Shown piece by piece: positions 63,389-64,000 of a stretch of 64,000 nt of DNA. A program made the translations under genes and the position numbers. The notes under the pieces are model-generated. The model did not search any database. It was given only the letters and a program-made list of their open reading frames with translations, and was not told the origin of the DNA. Position 1 is the first letter of the stretch, and every line of letters starts with the position of its first letter. Origin of the DNA: Pseudoalteromonas piratica (GTDB lineage: Bacteria; Pseudomonadota; Gammaproteobacteria; Enterobacterales; Alteromonadaceae); NCBI RefSeq assembly GCF_000788395.1, contig NZ_CP009888.1, positions 620,001 through 684,000 of the forward strand. Direction: 5' to 3'.

Positions 63389-64000
63389 ATGGAAATCGCT
63401 CAACAGCCACAACAAGGCACATTTAGATTCGCAGAATTTGAATTCAATGCAGCTAAAGATGAGCTATGCCTATGGCAAACCGGCCAAATAGAAAAACTTG
63501 AGCCGCAAGTATCTCAATTGCTTGCCATGCTGATTAATAATGCCCAGCAAGTCATTTCAAAAGAGCATATCCAAACTGCCTTATGGCCAAATACGATTGT
63601 TGAACAAAACAGCCTTTATCAACTATTAACTAAGCTACGAAAATTACTCAACGACAGCTCGCGTAACCCTAAATTTATTAAAACCGTGCCGAAGAAAGGT
63701 TACTGCTTTATTGCTGAGGTGGAGTTAATCAAAGACCAACCCTCTGTGGTAAAAACCATTGAACGCACGCGTAAAATCCACCCGCTCGTTGCCGTTTTAC
63801 CAATCTTAATTGTGTGCTTTAGCGTGTGGGCATTTTTTAATAGCCAAGAACCGACATTTGAAGAGCCCCACTATCAATTGCACGATGTCAGTTATGAACT
63901 CGGTTTAGAATTTGATGTGAATGTTCATCGTGAGCACAATTTAATGGCTTATATCAAAGACATCAAAACCCTCACGATCACAGACAAGCAAGGCACTCTG
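63389..64000 (+). CDS. CadC/ToxR-like winged-helix regulator with a membrane segment (3'-truncated by window edge)
   Basis: The visible 204 codons begin with ATG at 63389. Residues about 12-110 form an OmpR-type winged helix (LEPQVSQLLAMLINNAQQVISKEHI, LYQLLTKLRKLL, TVPKKGYCFIAEV). One membrane helix is near 132-150 (PLVAVLPILIVCFSVWAFF). The start of a periplasmic domain follows. No stop occurs before the edge. Such regulators sense an outside signal and bind DNA from the membrane. It is divergent from the DUF5916 gene, a plausible target. Confidence 0.85.
   Translation, partial: MEIAQQPQQGTFRFAEFEFNAAKDELCLWQTGQIEKLEPQVSQLLAMLINNAQQVISKEHIQTALWPNTIVEQNSLYQLLTKLRKLLNDSSRNPKFIKTVPKKGYCFIAEVELIKDQPSVVKTIERTRKIHPLVAVLPILIVCFSVWAFFNSQEPTFEEPHYQLHDVSYELGLEFDVNVHREHNLMAYIKDIKTLTITDKQGTL

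Noticed and set aside
1..64000. CRISPR arrays, phage genes or insertion-sequence transposases
   Set aside because: No spaced short direct repeats of array type, no phage structural or transposase motifs seen in this window.

Overview
This AT-rich window looks like chromosome from a marine gammaproteobacterium of the Alteromonadales, most likely Pseudoalteromonas or a close relative. The reasons are the glmU - DeoR regulator - glmS order, a folM-folE-folX operon, cytochrome b561 next to cytochrome c', a LipL32-family lipoprotein and a MITE-like element with AGGGTCTGTTGA ends. This assignment is an inference from gene content. No phage, plasmid, CRISPR or large island is seen, and gene density and codon use look even throughout. 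glmU is cut by the left edge and a CadC-like regulator by the right edge.

Layout. 0-5 kb: amino-sugar (UDP-GlcNAc) synthesis, with glmU, a DeoR regulator behind an 11-bp inverted repeat, and glmS. 5-16.5 kb: a secreted PhoD-type phosphatase with fibronectin-II/kringle-like modules, a nuclease-family lipoprotein, a hexose-6-phosphate mutarotase, a pair of bPH2 membrane proteins, a large metallopeptidase/beta-propeller/barrel protein, an exported glutathione-peroxidase-like protein, an AcpH-like protein and small envelope proteins. 16.5-22 kb: a DUF808 protein, then deoC-deoD (deoxynucleoside catabolism) behind a long leader with a CRP-like site, then a transporter fused to a solute-binding domain. 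22-27.6 kb: a Sel1/zinc-ribbon protein, aldehyde dehydrogenase with a divergent AraC regulator, a LipL32 homologue, YbjQ and RraA. 27.6-32 kb: two tRNA-Ser genes, a tandem duplication of a small secreted protein with OmpR-type operator-like repeats, an OmpR-family two-component system and a 46-residue small protein. 32-38 kb: a lipid kinase with an HD-GYP phosphodiesterase, a DUF2884 protein, and a gpx-ohrR peroxide-response pair.

38-48 kb: a LysR regulator and iron alcohol dehydrogenase, an AraC-azlCD operon, cytochrome b561 and c', a thioredoxin-like lipoprotein, a YqaA-like protein, folM-folE-folX (tetrahydromonapterin synthesis), a TauE-type exporter and a GGDEF diguanylate cyclase. 48-64 kb: an RND efflux pair, an Xaa-Pro-dipeptidase-like amidohydrolase, a 316-bp MITE-like element, a GlxA-type regulator, a MAPEG-like protein, a membrane-anchored XRE regulator, a solute-binding lipoprotein overlapping a hybrid histidine kinase, two small genes, a DUF5916 outer-membrane protein and the CadC-like fragment.

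The genes are ordinary chromosomal housekeeping mixed with envelope, redox and signalling functions. The parts most worth a second look are the module-bearing PhoD phosphatase, the LipL32 homologue, the duplicated small protein with its periodic operator-like repeats next to a two-component system, the transporter-binding-protein fusion, the binding-protein/hybrid-kinase pair and the MITE-like element.
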